64,000 bases of DNA from Nannobrachium achirus (Eukaryota; Chordata; Actinopteri; Myctophiformes; Myctophidae): positions 53,399,897 to 53,463,896 of the forward strand of contig OY997658.1 of assembly GCA_963921795.1 (NCBI GenBank), given 5' to 3'. Position numbers and translations under genes: made by a program. Under the pieces are notes generated by a model that saw only the letters and a program-made list of their open reading frames with translations, had not been told where the DNA came from and made no database searches. Within the stretch, counting starts at the first letter, position 1, and each line of letters begins with the position of its first letter. This document shows positions 32,562 to 45,860 of the stretch, piece by piece.

Positions 32562-33539
32562 TAGCGGAGCAGCTAGGTGCTACGATCTTTCAATTTATGA
32601 TAAAAGCGTGAAAATTGGCATGAACAGTCTCCATGGGTCACTTGACAAGAAAATTGTCAGAGGCAATTGAAATTTCAAGATGGCGGCCATTTTTCAAGAT
32701 GGCCACCACGTAGTGAAGCAATTAAGTGATATAAGGGTTTATTTGGTGATACAAGCATGAAAATTGACATGAGCAGTCTCTATGGGTCACTTGACAATAA
32801 GCCACCCTCAGATACTTGAAATTTCAAGATGGCTACCACCTTAGTGGAGCAGTTAAGTGATATAAGGGTTTATTTGGTGATACAAGCATGAAAATTGCCA
32901 TGAGCTGTCTCAAAGGCTCATTTGACAAGAAAACACCCACAGCCACTTGAAATTTCAAGATGGCGGCCATTTTTCAAGATTGCCACCACCTAAATGGACC
33001 ATAAAGCAATGTAATTGTTTAGTTAGTGACACAAGCATGCAAATTGGTATGAACAGTCTTTATGACAAGAAATCACTTCCAGCCACTTGAAATTTCTATT
33101 TTCAAGATGGCCCCCTGGATCCTCAAACGATCTATTGTCTCATCGAAATGTATGTATTCTTCATTAAGGACGATTTGGTGAAATTATATTTTAGATTATG
33201 TTAAAGAACAACTTTTAACACCTCATCATACAACATAAAAGTATCTGCACTACCAGGGCACATTGGTGATATATCACTGCTGTTAAACTCAGAATTGGGT
33301 TCAATGTCAGCTAGTTAGATAGCCGCACCTCAATTGACAGGTTGTGCCAGCGTGGGAGAGCCGAGCCATGGTTAATGGGGGTTTAATTAAAAGGATGGTG
33401 TACAGATCGCGCAGGATTTAAATGGCATTGGAAGAACGATTGGACTAAGTGTAGGGTTAAGTAAAGGCATGAACTTAGTTGTATCCCATACATCAAAGTG
33501 CTTGGTAAAAGGTGGTAAAAGGATAAACCCTAGGCCTCT

Positions 33540-34469
33540 GCCTAAGACATGGCAGAAGCCATCATAACACTTGAGAAAACTAACTGGGACAGATGTTTCA
33601 TTTGTTAATAGGTCACTGAGGAAAAACTAATTTAGCCGAGTTTATTCAGCAGAGAGCACAATCGCACTGGTTATGATACCATTGCAAGTTATGATACCAT
33701 TGCAAGAAATGTTCCATTATTTCATAACAAAAAAGCATCCCATGGATACACCTGGGACGTATCATCAGTGATGTAGTCCAAGCTCATTGGGGTTTCGGGT
33801 CTCGCAACATCATGCCCCTCACTTGGGTGACCCAGCTGGGGTTGATTAAGTTAGTAAGACTTATGTCCTAGTAGCTACCCATGATCAGTCCCATTGGGGA
33901 AAGACAGGACCATTCACTCCACCGCTCCGGAACTACTCTGCCGAAACTGGGTGAGGGAAATCTCGCGCATGGAGGGACTAGGCTTTGTTGATTGACTCCT
34001 GTCCGGGCCCCTCCTATGTCTCACCCTGGTCCAGGAGCTGTGCATTGCACCAGACTCCAGCCCCAGACATTTCACTCAGGAGTGGTACATTCTTGAGCTG
34101 CAATGGTACTGTAGGCTCCACCTGGCCCATGCTCCGCTTGTGGCTTGAATGGCCCTCCTAACCGTGGGTTTGTTGAGCTTCTTCCTCACGGAAGACACAA
34201 GCTGAGGCACTAACCCAACCTGCTCCCGGATGCCGTCTACATTCCAGCTGTCACCCGTCTCTTCCGGTGGTCACCAGACTATTCCTGGTTGTCACATAGT
34301 CTATTCTATGAGTCACTATAAATAAGATCAATGCTCTGCCTATCTTACTAAGTCCAACCCGACTAGATGAAGGTGATGGCATAGAAAGCACATTGACAAG
34401 ACAGGGCAAAATATCATTCAAGCTGTAAACTTAAGTTCAACAACACAGAGTTGGAAAGGGCCCAAAAGA
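33540..34469. other. Unpaired segment in the foldback left arm
   Basis: Sequence between the two left-arm blocks of the giant foldback, absent from the right arm. It is either a later insertion on the left or a deletion on the right. No TIRs, TSD or coding motifs recognised. Confidence 0.5.
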
Positions 34470-34693
34470 GAGCATCTACTGCTGCTGAAGACACCGAAGA
34501 TACCAAAACTATCCATGTCAAGAGGCCAAGAAGATCCATGCCCTCAAAAGCTTTGTGCTTTATCTGTGAAGATGCGAGTGCAGCGTCCCCCTTAGAGGAC
34601 ACAATGATTATGAAACTTAATGAAAGGGTTAATGAATGTGCCAGGAATCTAAGCGACAAGAAGTTCCTTGCAAATCATATTTGTGTCCTGTAA
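34451..34693 (+). pseudogene. Short ORF at the foldback loop, C-x2-C motif
   Basis: An 80-codon frame: basic segment TIHVKRPRRSMPS, then ALCFICED (C-x2-C), then LNERVNECARNLSDKKFLA. The last part resembles a domain I remember from repeat-encoded hypothetical proteins of fish (RVRECA..L.D..LLAKLS), but I cannot name the family. The frame stops soon after KKFLA, where that domain would continue, so it is a truncated remnant. Codons 8-50 lie in sequence mirrored at 34680-34812. Confidence 0.4.
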
Positions 34694-35808
34694 GGGGGAC
34701 GTTGCACTCTCATCTTCACAGATAAAGCACAAAGCTTTTGCAGGGCTGGGATCTTCTTGGCCTCTTGACATGGATATCTTTGGTATCGTCTGTGTCTTCA
34801 GCAGCAGTAGTTTATCCTTTTACCACCTTTTACCTGGCACTTTGATGTATGGGATACAACCAAGTTCATGCCTTAACCCTACACTTAATCCAATCATTCA
34901 TGCCATTTAAATCCTGTGCGATCTGTACACCATCTGGTTTGTGCCCTGGTAGTGCAGATATTCACTCTTTTCTAATCTATCTATGATCAACAAATGTTGT
35001 ATTTTGGTGATGTGTTAAAAGTTGTTCTTTAACATAATCTAAAATAAAATGACACCAAATCGTCCTTAATGAAAAATAAATACATTTCTATGAGAAAATG
35101 GATCTTTTGAGGATCCAGGGGCAGCCATCTTGAAAATAGAAATTTCAAGTGGCTGGAAGTGATTTCTTGTCATAGAGACTGATCATAATAATTTGCATGC
35201 TTGTGTCATTAACTAAACAATGATATTGCTTAATGCTCCATTTAGGTGGTGGCAATCTTAAAAAATGTCTGCCATCTTGAAATTTAAAGTGGCTGTGAGC
35301 ATTTTCTTGTCAAATGAGCCTTTGAGACAGCTCATGGCAATTTTCATGCTTGTATCACCAAATAAACCATTATATCACTTAGTGCTCCCCTAAGGTGGTG
35401 GCCATCTTGAAAAATGGCCGCCATCTTGAAATTTCAAGTAGCTGTGGGTGGCTTATTGTCAAGTGACCCACAGAGACTGCTCATGCCAATTTCCATGCTT
35501 GTATCATCAAATAAACCCTTATATCACTTAATTGCTTCACTACGGTGGTGGCCATCTTGAAAAATGGCCGCCATCTTGAAATTTCAATTGCCTCGGACAA
35601 TTTTCTTGTCAAGTGATCCATGGAGACTGTTCATGCCAATTTTCACGCTTTTATCATGAACTGAAAGATTCTGATGAAAAAGGGCAGTTAGCCGCTCCGC
35701 TATTGGGCCAACAACAGATCCAAGTAAAAAAAAAAAAGAAAAAAAACACCATTTGACCTTGCTTCAAAACCTCCTGGCCGGCGATTCCATTGCTGAATGG
35801 ATGAAAAG

Positions 35809-36010
35809 GATTGATTGATTGATTGAAGACTTTATTAGAAGTTTGCATAGGAAAAGGTACAGTTTCATGGCGGTACAGTTCACTGGTACAAGGTCTACTA
35901 AAAGGAGATCCATGAAAAGACTAAGCTTATTTCCACAGGAAACCATTTACCGGTAAGTAACTCATATAACATTGAATGACAGACGAATAGAACACAGTAC
36001 TATGCAGTAG
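35809..36010 (-). mobile_element. LINE 3' end (with TCAA tail)
   Basis: On the minus strand it ends ...CTTCTAATAAAGTC then TTCAATCAATCAATC: a polyadenylation-like signal followed by a short tandem tail, as in L2/CR1-type LINEs. Collinear with 63751-64000 (shared CACTGGTACAAGGTC, AAAAGGAGATC, CATATAACATTGAA). Confidence 0.65.
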
Positions 36011-36758
36011 ATATGTAAAGAAAAGAAAAATGAGAGAACAAAAAAAAAAGAGTCTAAACAGTAAGTAAGTAAGTATATACAAAGAAGGGTATAGGCTCAT
36101 TTTATATTTCCGGTTGAGATTAGAGAGATATTTCACTTTCAAACATGTTTGGGATCATTTTAACAGTTTTTAAATGGCTTAATTCGGTATTCAGATATTT
36201 GATGTTCATTTTATCAGACACGCCCCCATTCCTATACAAACCAAATGTAACTTTAAACTTCAATAACCTTTCAAGAAGAAAAGAAAAAGAGAATTAGAGA
36301 AAAATCTCTACAATGTCACAGAGTCAACGTATTCTCTCCATTTTGTCATAGTACCACTGAAGGTCCTTACATACAGGGAGTGTGATTATTTTGAGCTGTT
36401 GATTGTGTCCTGAGTACATCCCCACAGAACCCCAAATTTACACTGAGACATTAGTGAGATTTATGTTTGATGTCCCTGAGTCATATAATTGGTTTAGATC
36501 AGCATGGACAATACTGCTAGTTTAATTATAGGCTACAAATAGAAAATGTGAAATTCTGAAAAGGAAATTACAATTTGTTGGTAATAGATAGGTAATAAAT
36601 TGCATGTTTTGGGGGAATAAACACACTTCAGTACTAATTTGGCCATTTTCGCACCATCAATCCAGTGACAAAATTAATTCATTATGAACTGAAAGGCAAC
36701 AGATTCATCTGCCTGAGCTATAACAATGCTTGAAAATGGTGATTATGTCTGATGAAGC
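36011..36758. other. no recognised feature
   Basis: AT-rich; short GTAA repeat at about 36061-36073. Confidence 0.4.
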
Positions 36759-36762
36759 TTAA

Positions 36763-37190
36763 AGGAGTAGTTCACCACTTTTCAACCTGTCTTCATATAA
36801 TAGGTCCTCACTAAATGTTCATGATAAAATAGCACCATTTTTTTCTATTCAGTCTGGGTCTCATAGGAGAGCTGTCAAATCCTTCCTACCGGTGACATCA
36901 TCGTTTGACAAAAAATAAATAAATAATATTAAAAAAAAAGAAATTAGATTTTTATTATCACGAGAACAATGGCTTCCACTTTAACATTGCAACTTTTTCA
37001 GGAATAGAAAGCCTGCAGTTTCTATTAGCTTGCATTTCCCATTGATGATGTCACTGGTAGGAAGGATTTGACCCACCCACAGCTCTCCTATGAGACCCAA
37101 ACTGAGTAGAAAAAAATTGTGATATTTTATCATGAACATTAGTGAGGACCTATTATATGAAGATAGGTTGAAAAGTGGTGGAGTGCCCCT
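36763..37190. mobile_element. TTAA-target MITE with ~150-bp TIRs
   Basis: Left end AGGAGTAGTTCACCACTTTT, right end complement AGGGGCACTCCACCACTTTT. Arms pair through CTTCATATAATAGGTCCTCA, GTTCATGATAAAAT, CTCATAGGAGAGCTGT and GGTAGGAAGGATTTGA (right-arm form). TTAA on both sides (36759-36762, 37191-37194). Non-autonomous. A fragment lies at 2905-2985. Confidence 0.85.
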
Positions 37191-37194
37191 TTAA

Positions 37195-37779
37195 GAGTGA
37201 TTTCAGGAAGAAATCTAGTGGATAATTATGTTGTGCACAGTTTTCAACACTGAATGTCAATAGCACTTGTTAATTATTGTGTTATAATTATTGTGTTATT
37301 TGCTGGAAACGGCAAATATCGGCCGATATCGGTCGTGTATCCCTAAATAGCACTGCTCATTATTTGAGCTCAAATTTGAATGGCAGAATTCCCATGGAAT
37401 CGTTCTCTCAAGTGGGAGCGTGTAGATATTAAGACATAACATTTGTTCTACGTCCCAGTATTTCGACACGGGTGAATGTTAACCTGGCTAACCCTAACCC
37501 CAGTAACCCAGTATCTAACCTGCCGACGCCCGTAGTCAAAACCTCTCAAGTGTCCAAAATATTTAAAATAACCTAATGAAGCATTTAATGATGGGTGATT
37601 GAATGCACATAGTCAGATGGAGTGATTATTATTCAGTTTACCTGTCTACGATTACACATTAGCCTTCATAAACTCCTGATGTGGTGCTGTTATTTATACC
37701 GTTGTTTAAATTAAATGTCTCCCAAATGCAATTAAGCAAGAATAGATGCAACTCCTCATTTCCATAATATAATATAATA
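37195..37779. other. no recognised feature
   Basis: Includes a short CGGCCGATATCGG palindrome near 37320 and degenerate CTAACCC motifs at 37486-37520. Confidence 0.4.
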
Positions 37780-37883
37780 CTAGTAAGACACCTGAGGGTG
37801 GAATGCGACCTCAGGGTGACATGCGCCAATTCTTGACTATCTGGCCAACCACAGCGTTTCTCTGACGATTCTAGTTGTTATCA

Positions 37884-37930
37884 ACCCTATAGGAGACACG
37901 GGGAGAACATGCAAACTCCACACAAAAAAA
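37884..37930 (-). repeat. Fragment of the tRNA-headed composite repeat
   Basis: Minus strand reads TGTGGAGTTTGCATGTTCTC then CCCGTGTC, the stretch that usually follows the tRNA-like head (cf. 1-70) in fish copies. Embedded in Helentron-like element F. Confidence 0.55.
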
Positions 37931-38815
37931 GGCCCTATCGCCAACCCCACCTAGGGTGTGAGCGATAGGGCCTAAACATGGAGATGTGGAGAACACTATA
38001 TATGGAGATAGTCCAGTCCATCATGTCATATGGGACTACCGTCATAGACAGTAGCCATTGTTAGGCCGGAGTCAATGGCTGTCTGTCTGACTGTCTGTAC
38101 AGGAAGTGATGTCACATGACATACTTTTTAAGCCCATATATGAGTCATTCTATACCACATCTCCATGTTTAGGCCACACAGGTTCGCTCCATTTCTCCAT
38201 GTATAGGTCCAAATGCCCAACGTCAAGCTTGACAAGGAGGATAACGCACATTGTACCTCATCCACCCTTTCTTCTCTCTCCTTTTGGTATCTTTATCCTC
38301 CTCCTCCTTTTTTTCTTTTTTATTCTTCTCTTTTTTTCACAGCCGCCCCCATATTTACTTTAGAAAATATATATTAAATTCTAAGAACGTTTTGAGTACC
38401 AGTTTGATACATGAGCGAATAAGCGCTACACTTCTGGAATCCTGTGCGTCGACTTAAAGTCGGATCCAGGCCCTAATAACTTTATCTAGACGCCCCGTTG
38501 CCACCTCCTTGTTACATTTTCTTTTCTGAGACACATTGTACCTCATCCACCCTTTCTTCTCTCTCCTTTTGGTATCTTTATCCTCCTCCTCCTTTTTTTT
38601 CTTTTTTATTCTTCTCTTTTTTTGTCTTTCTTAGTCTTGTGTATCCTTCTCTTTTGGCTACTGTCTATGACGGTAGTCCCATATGACATGATGGACTGGA
38701 CTATCTCCATATATAGTGTTATCCACATTTCGTGTAGCCGCCCCGTACAGGAAGTGATGTCACAACTCGCTGACATCACTCCCGTACAGAAGGAAGGTTA
38801 CAGAAGGAAGGTTAC

Positions 38816-38888
38816 GGAAGGAAGGAAGGAAGGAAGGAAGGAAGGAAGGATCGAGGAAGGAAGGAAGGAAGGAAGGAAGGAAGGAAGG
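38816..38888. repeat. GGAA microsatellite
   Basis: About 17 GGAA units with one GGATCGA interruption. Confidence 0.98.
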
Positions 38889-38937
38889 TCACTCAAGCGA
38901 CACAGTTTTTCAGAGTATATGCGACCTTCGGTCGCAA

Positions 38938-38996
38938 TAATATAATATAATATAATATAATATAATATAATATAATATAATATAATATAATATAAT
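38938..38996. repeat. AATAT/TAATA microsatellite
   Basis: About 11 pentanucleotide units abutting the GCGACC hairpin of element F. Confidence 0.95.
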
Positions 38997-39066
38997 GTGT
39001 ATGAGCTTCCATGTTGTAATTTAAATTGATAGAGATACAGGGGCTGCGGAAAAGTGTCCCTTAAGG

Positions 39067-39159
<93 letters not shown>

Positions 39160-39243
39160 AGAGACAGAGACAGAGGGATAAAGAGAGACAGAGGGACAGG
39201 GAGAGACAGAGAGGAAAATAAACTGAAGGACAGGGGCAGACAT

Positions 39244-39285
<42 letters not shown>
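39067..39285. repeat. CT and GACA microsatellites
   Basis: CT array 39067-39159, GAGACAGAG-rich spacer, GACA array 39246-39285. Confidence 0.98.
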
Positions 39286-41163
<1,878 letters not shown>

Positions 41164-41694
41164 TTCTTTACAAGTAATTTCCCTCTATCAGCCACTATAT
41201 TATGGTGTTGGGGTGCTTCCTTGCAGAAAGACATGTCTCCAGCAAGAGCCGGACGCGGCCGTCAGCGGCTGTCTCTCTTCTGGCTGTATTGTGGTTTGTA
41301 ATGTTGACATTCCACTGTTAATGTTGACATTCATCCGTTGCGGGAACTTCTTTGTCTGTGAGGGGAGGGGGGAGGGGCTTGACCATGAGCTCTTAGGTTC
41401 TTAAAAATAACCCTCTGAACTTCAAAGGGATTGTGCACTGAGTTCATTGATTGGGTCATAAAAGTGTCAAACTTGTTCTGTGCTCGTTAGTGCTATCTCT
41501 AATCTTTCTCTATCTATCATGGCGGGTATTTGGTGCACGGCGGGTGTTTGCAACACTTACATTTACGTCCATTTGATTGGTGCACAACGGTGTCAGACTT
41601 TCGGTGGGTATTTGGTGCCTGGCGGCTGTTTGCCCTTGGGCGATTATTTGGGAATTTACGGTAACCACACAAATAATGTACCTTATAATACCTG

Positions 41695-41962
41695 CCGCTC
41701 CGCGATCAGACCGATGCAGTCCATCAAGGTTTTTAAGTCTTTACTTAAGACATATTTCTTTTCTTGGCTTTTAATTACATCAGAGTTCATCTTATTTTGC
41801 ATATAGGCCTATGCATTATGTTTAGTGCTCATGCTTGACACCTGTGTACATGTAGGCCTATATGCCTATTATTGTTTGTTTTACCGTGAACAGCACTTTG
41901 GTCAATCTCCGTGGTTTTAAATGTTCTTAAATAAAGGTTTGTTTGATTTGATTTGATATGAT
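41695..41962 (+). mobile_element. L2-type LINE 3' end
   Basis: The residual C-terminus KVFKSLLKTYFFSWLL is followed by the fish L2 3' region: GAACAGCACTTTGGTCAATC, then TTTTAAATGTTCTTAAATAA, with tail GATTTGATTTGAT. Plus strand, ending at 41962. Only the last ~270 bp are present, as usual for 5'-truncated LINE copies. Confidence 0.85.
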
Positions 41963-42351
41963 ACAGTATCAGATACATTCTGAGGCTTATTTTTGATTGG
42001 CTGGGCAGTTAGAGGTCAAGGGAGAAACGGGGAGTGTTTGAGCTGCAGGTGCCGGAGAGGCATTCAGCAGCAGGTGGTCTGATCACGTTGCTGCTGTACT
42101 GTAGCTTGAAGCAAGTCATGTGGAAAAGTGGAGAGGAGCACTTAGGGTTGTCTGTGCTTGATTAATAAGGACACAGAGAGGCAAATATGTGCACACAGTC
42201 ACTGGGTAATGAGCCGCAAATGTGATTAGGTCTTTACACTGCAGCTGCCTCCAATTGAGTGCACAGCTTGGCAGCAACCCGGTGCAAAAATAGACCACAC
42301 ACCACACACATCATGCAGTCACAATAAACATACTGTACACATCGTTGTTTG
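41963..42351. other. no recognised feature
   Basis: Unique-looking sequence. Confidence 0.4.
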
Positions 42352-43420
42352 TTGCGACCGTCAGGTCGCATTTACTACCAAAACCTCCACCGGCTGTCTG
42401 TCAGTCAGTCAGTCTGTCCGTCATGTCACACTTTTCCCCAACTTATATCTCCGCCACCGTTGCCCCAAGACATGCCAAACTTTGCACACACACTCCTTGC
42501 CTGCCAATCCACAACCTCCACCTCTCACGTCATATGGGCAGCCATAGTTACACCTGGAATGTTGAATCTCCATATATGGAGATAACCTACGCATCACACA
42601 AAGTCTGACCTCACCAGCCCATATTTGGGCATGGACGACTTATATCTCCATATACGGAGATGGCCATATATGGAGATACGATGACATCACAGAGTCCACA
42701 GCTGATGATGTGGCGTGATGTCATACAATACACAAACAAGCCCTATATAAAGGGGCAATTCTCACCAGGGAAGAGTGCATTCCTCGACTGGCTGGTGAGG
42801 TCAGACTTTGTGTGATGCGTAGGTTATCTCCATATATGGAGATTCAACATTCCAGGTGTAACTATGGCTGCCCGTATGACGTGAGAGGTGGAGGTTGTGG
42901 TTTGGCAGGCAAGGAGTGTGTGTATGCGTATTGAACATACACAGTGTAAAAATTGCTACTCCAAAGGGACTGGTTTCTAGGGTTAGGACCCGCCGCAGTG
43001 GTGTCCGGTAAGAACTTAACCGAGATGCCTTGAATCGTATGAGAGGATCTGAAGTCTTGCTGGGAGCACTAGCTGAGTATCTTAAGATGGTTGGATGTGA
43101 TGATAAGCTATAAGCTTAGTTGATCCTGGCGATAAGGTCTGAGTCGAGGAATGCTCTCTTCCCTGGTGAGAATTGCCCCTTTATATAGGGCTTGTTTGTG
43201 TATTGTATGACATCACGCCACATCATCAGCTGTGGACTCTGTGATGTCATCGTATCTCCATATATGGCCATCTCCGTATATGGAGATATAAGTCGTCCAT
43301 GCCCAAGTATGGGCTGCACATGGATTTCCCATATTCCATCCTGATTGGCTACGATTGCCTTCTAAAGTTTGTGTATGCGACATGACGGTCGCTTATCTCC
43401 CGATTAGGGAGTCTTACTGG
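42352..43420 (+). mobile_element. Helentron-like element B
   Basis: 5' end TTGCGACCGTCAGGTCGCA, 3' end TGCGACATGACGGTCGCTTA, then CTCCCGATTAGGGAG, TCTTACTGG and T outside. The interior is a large inverted duplication: 42470-42800 (CTCCATATATGGAGATAACC, ATGACATCACAGAGTCCACA) is mirrored by 42785-43317. About 250 bp are shared with element A. Four perfect CCATATATGG sites. No Rep/helicase gene. Confidence 0.8.
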
Positions 43421-43436
43421 TGTACAGTACAGTACT

Positions 43437-43485
43437 GTGTGTGTGTGTGTGTGCGTGTGCGTGCGCGCGTGCGTGCGTGTGTGTG
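43437..43485. repeat. GT/GC microsatellite
   Basis: Compound GT, GCGT array. Confidence 0.95.
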
Positions 43486-43616
43486 TCAAGACCAGCATGG
43501 ACTTCTTGCAGAACGCCACCATTTTGTTCCTTGTATAGGCCTAGATGTGCCATTTCAAAACTTCACACGTCCCGCCATTGACGAGACAGTAGATTTCCAG
43601 GGGATTTGCAGAACAT

Positions 43617-43650
43617 AGAGCTTGTAGATCAGCTAGTTTTGCTATTTTTA
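43617..43650. repeat. Palindromic core, copy 14 (right half)
   Basis: GAGCTTGTAGATCAGCTAG and TTTTGCTATTTTT only. The left arm is absent. Confidence 0.7.
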
Positions 43651-43953
43651 TGACCTTCTCTGAATTCAAAGTTTAAATCTACCAATGAAAGTGGATTCTG
43701 CTTTTCAATGGGAATGGAGTGGTTTCTTGCCATTTGAGTGATTCTGCAAACAATACGCTGCATTCTCCATACAAATTTGAAAGGCAAAACAGGGAAAGAA
43801 ACCTGTGGAAAAAATGCATTTGCCGGAAGTTTTCATGAAAAGAGCAGTAAATACAGAAGCGTTGAAACGGCACATCTGTACCTGTATGAGTATGCTAGTC
43901 ACACTACGAGTTAGGATAAAATATGAACATACCAAACAATTATCTAATTACTA

Positions 43954-44481
43954 CCAGTAAGGTTCTAAGGGCAAAATGCGCCATGTCTTGCCCATCTGGC
44001 CAAAGGGATTTGGTTCCCCTGGCTCCATATATGGCAATAAAAGGGATTTGGTTCCCCTGGCATCACAGGGATCTCCATATGGCAATAAAAGGGATTTGGT
44101 TCCCCTGACATCACCGTGATTAAATATTGGCATTCACAGATGTGGGCTTAATATTGATGACATCAGGGATCTCCATATATGGGCATAAAAGGGATTTGGT
44201 TCCCCTGGCATCACAGGGATCTCCATATCTCCATATATGGGCATAAAAGGGATTTGTTCCCCTAGCATCACAGGGATCTCCATATCTCCTATATGACAAT
44301 AAAGGGGATTTGGTTCCCCTGACATCACAGTGATATCAAAGTGTGATGTCAGAGCGTGAGAGTCAATCAACAAAAAAGACAAGCGTTACCCATACAGACA
44401 GACAGACAGACAGATACGGTCAGGATGTGACGGTTCTGTGACGGTTCGCATTAATTGCGACCTACGGTCGCAATTAATGCG
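43954..44481 (-). mobile_element. Helentron-like element E
   Basis: Minus-strand 3' end GCCCTTAGAACCTTACTGG followed by T. The 5' end is the perfect palindrome CGCATTAATTGCGACC..GGTCGCAATTAATGCG (44447-44481). The interior has four to five imperfect units containing GGGATTTGGTTCCCCTGGCA and CTCCATATATGG (three perfect CArG-like sites). Confidence 0.7.
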
Positions 44482-44612
44482 ACCGTACTCTGACGTCATA
44501 GTACTACTACTGTCTGACAGAAACAGTGCCCAAATTTCGGACATCACTGATACCACCGCCTGTACTGCGCATGCGTCACCGTCATGGTAACATCCGCATG
44601 CTGACATGCTGT
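44482..44612 (+). mobile_element. Helentron-like 5' fragment, head-to-head with E
   Basis: Past the shared palindrome the sequence resembles the inside of element D in inverse orientation (ACATCACTGATAC, ATGGTAACATCCGCATGCTG). It is probably the 5' part of a second copy. Confidence 0.45.
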
Positions 44613-44837
44613 TAAAGAACAATGTAACTCTGTTTTTACGAATTATGACTTAAACAAATCATTATAAGTATAGGGCTATAAACAGCGCCCTTTGCCCCTG
44701 ATAAAAGTACAATTCATGTAATTGAGAGAACTTTGATAAGGTCAAGTGGTCACAGCGTGATGACGGTACCTTATCCTACAGGTAAAATATGTCACACGGA
44801 TGATATATAACATACAGTAATGGTAGAACAATCGTTC

Positions 44838-44890
44838 AAATTGGGAACGATTTCAGCCCCTGCCTCTATAGCATTCTCTGCACGTCCCTG
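44838..44890 (-). mobile_element. Terminal fragment of the 8878 hAT family
   Basis: Minus strand begins CAGGGACGTGCAGAGAATGC and continues GGCAGGGGCTGAAAT, matching 8878-8925. The other end is not found. Confidence 0.7.
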
Positions 44891-45024
44891 ATAATAAGGC
44901 CTTGTATAAAAGGCTTCTGTTTCAAATTATAAACATGGCATCCTAGCTGGTTGCTTTGGAATGTAGAGACACGACCTTGGGAAAATAATGATACCTGTGG
45001 GCACTTCAGGAGAGACTATACCAA

Positions 45025-45317
45025 AGGTGATACACCATGCATTTAAAAAGTATTTATGTCATATTGTTTATGTCCCAAAAACGTTTTTCAAAAGGTTTGA
45101 ATTTTTCTTGAAAAACGGCCGTCAATGACGTCAGCGACGGCAGCAAATCTGGACAGCCTGTTTTGAGAACCCGTGGGATGCTTTTAACCTCCGCCTTCCC
45201 AAAACCAGAGAAAGACACAACGGTCAGAAATGGGACTTTGCGAGGATAGAAGGTGCTAGTGGGACCCCAAAAAAAGGTTTTGAAATAGGAAAAGTGAAAT
45301 TTCATGGTGTATCACCT
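45025..45317. mobile_element. TTAA-target MITE (AGGTGATACACC)
   Basis: TIRs AGGTGATACACCATG and complement. TTAA on the right (45318-45321) and CCAA, presumably a mutated TTAA, on the left. Interior unique. Confidence 0.65.
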
Positions 45318-45346
45318 TTAAATATACTGGGGCACTCGAATGTGAG

Positions 45347-45348
<2 letters not shown>

Positions 45349-45430
<82 letters not shown>
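45349..45430. repeat. GT microsatellite
   Basis: About 40 GT units. Confidence 0.98.
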
Positions 45431-45431
<1 letters not shown>

Positions 45432-45856
45432 CAACCCCAAGCACATTGTGTGTGTACAAGCTGTGGACAAGCTGATAATGACTATCTATCTATCAAGAAA
45501 ATGACCAACATCTCTCGAGAAAAAATAAAGACATTCTGAATATCTTAACAATATAAATATTGCATGGGGGTCCCTGGCACAAAATATTTTCAAATAGAGG
45601 TCCACGGCCAAATACAGATTAATGTGGGTTGTCCTTGACATAAAAAGGCTCCCTATTGCATGAAAGGTTATAAAAGTTTTATGAACATCATGGTGCTCTC
45701 CATGATGTAACTATGATGGATGGAGAGTGTGCTTATAACACCTTTATTACAGCTGCTTTAAGAAAATCTGCGGTGCCTTTATCTCCAGTCTAGAATCTTT
45801 TCCATTCTTTATTTCATTATAATTTAATCCAAAAACGTATAGAAATCATAGATGCA
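45431..45856. other. no recognised feature
   Basis: AT-rich unique sequence. Confidence 0.4.
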
Positions 45857-45860
45857 TTAA

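Larger units (their letters stand above)
32562..35702. mobile_element. 3.1-kb giant foldback element
   Basis: Outer ends TAGCGGAGCAGCTA and its near-complement (TAGCCGCTCCGCTA). The arms contain ~150-bp sub-repeats with AAATTTCAAGATGGCGGCC and GGCCACCACC. Inward they pair through CACTACCAGGGCACA, GTACAGATCGCGCAGG and AAAAGGATAAAC. The right arm (about 34680-35702) is continuous. The left arm is split into 32562-33539 and 34470-34600 by 930 bp not mirrored on the right. No TSD found and no transposase, so the superfamily is open (MULE/Foldback-like is a guess). Confidence 0.8.
37780..38996 (-). mobile_element. Helentron-like element F with 5' microsatellite
   Basis: Minus-strand 3' end: GAGGTCGCATTCCACCCTCA, hairpin CACCCTCAGGTG, then TCTTACTAG followed by T. 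The 5' end: ATTAT microsatellite (38941-38996), then TTGCGACCGAAGGTCGCA. GCGACC/GGTCGC at both ends are subterminal inverted repeats. The interior has two near-identical CTCATCCACCCTTTCTTCTC blocks (38260-38345 and 38536-38622), GGAA repeats and an internal inverted pair ATAGACAGTAGCC / CTACTGTCTAT. Confidence 0.75.
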
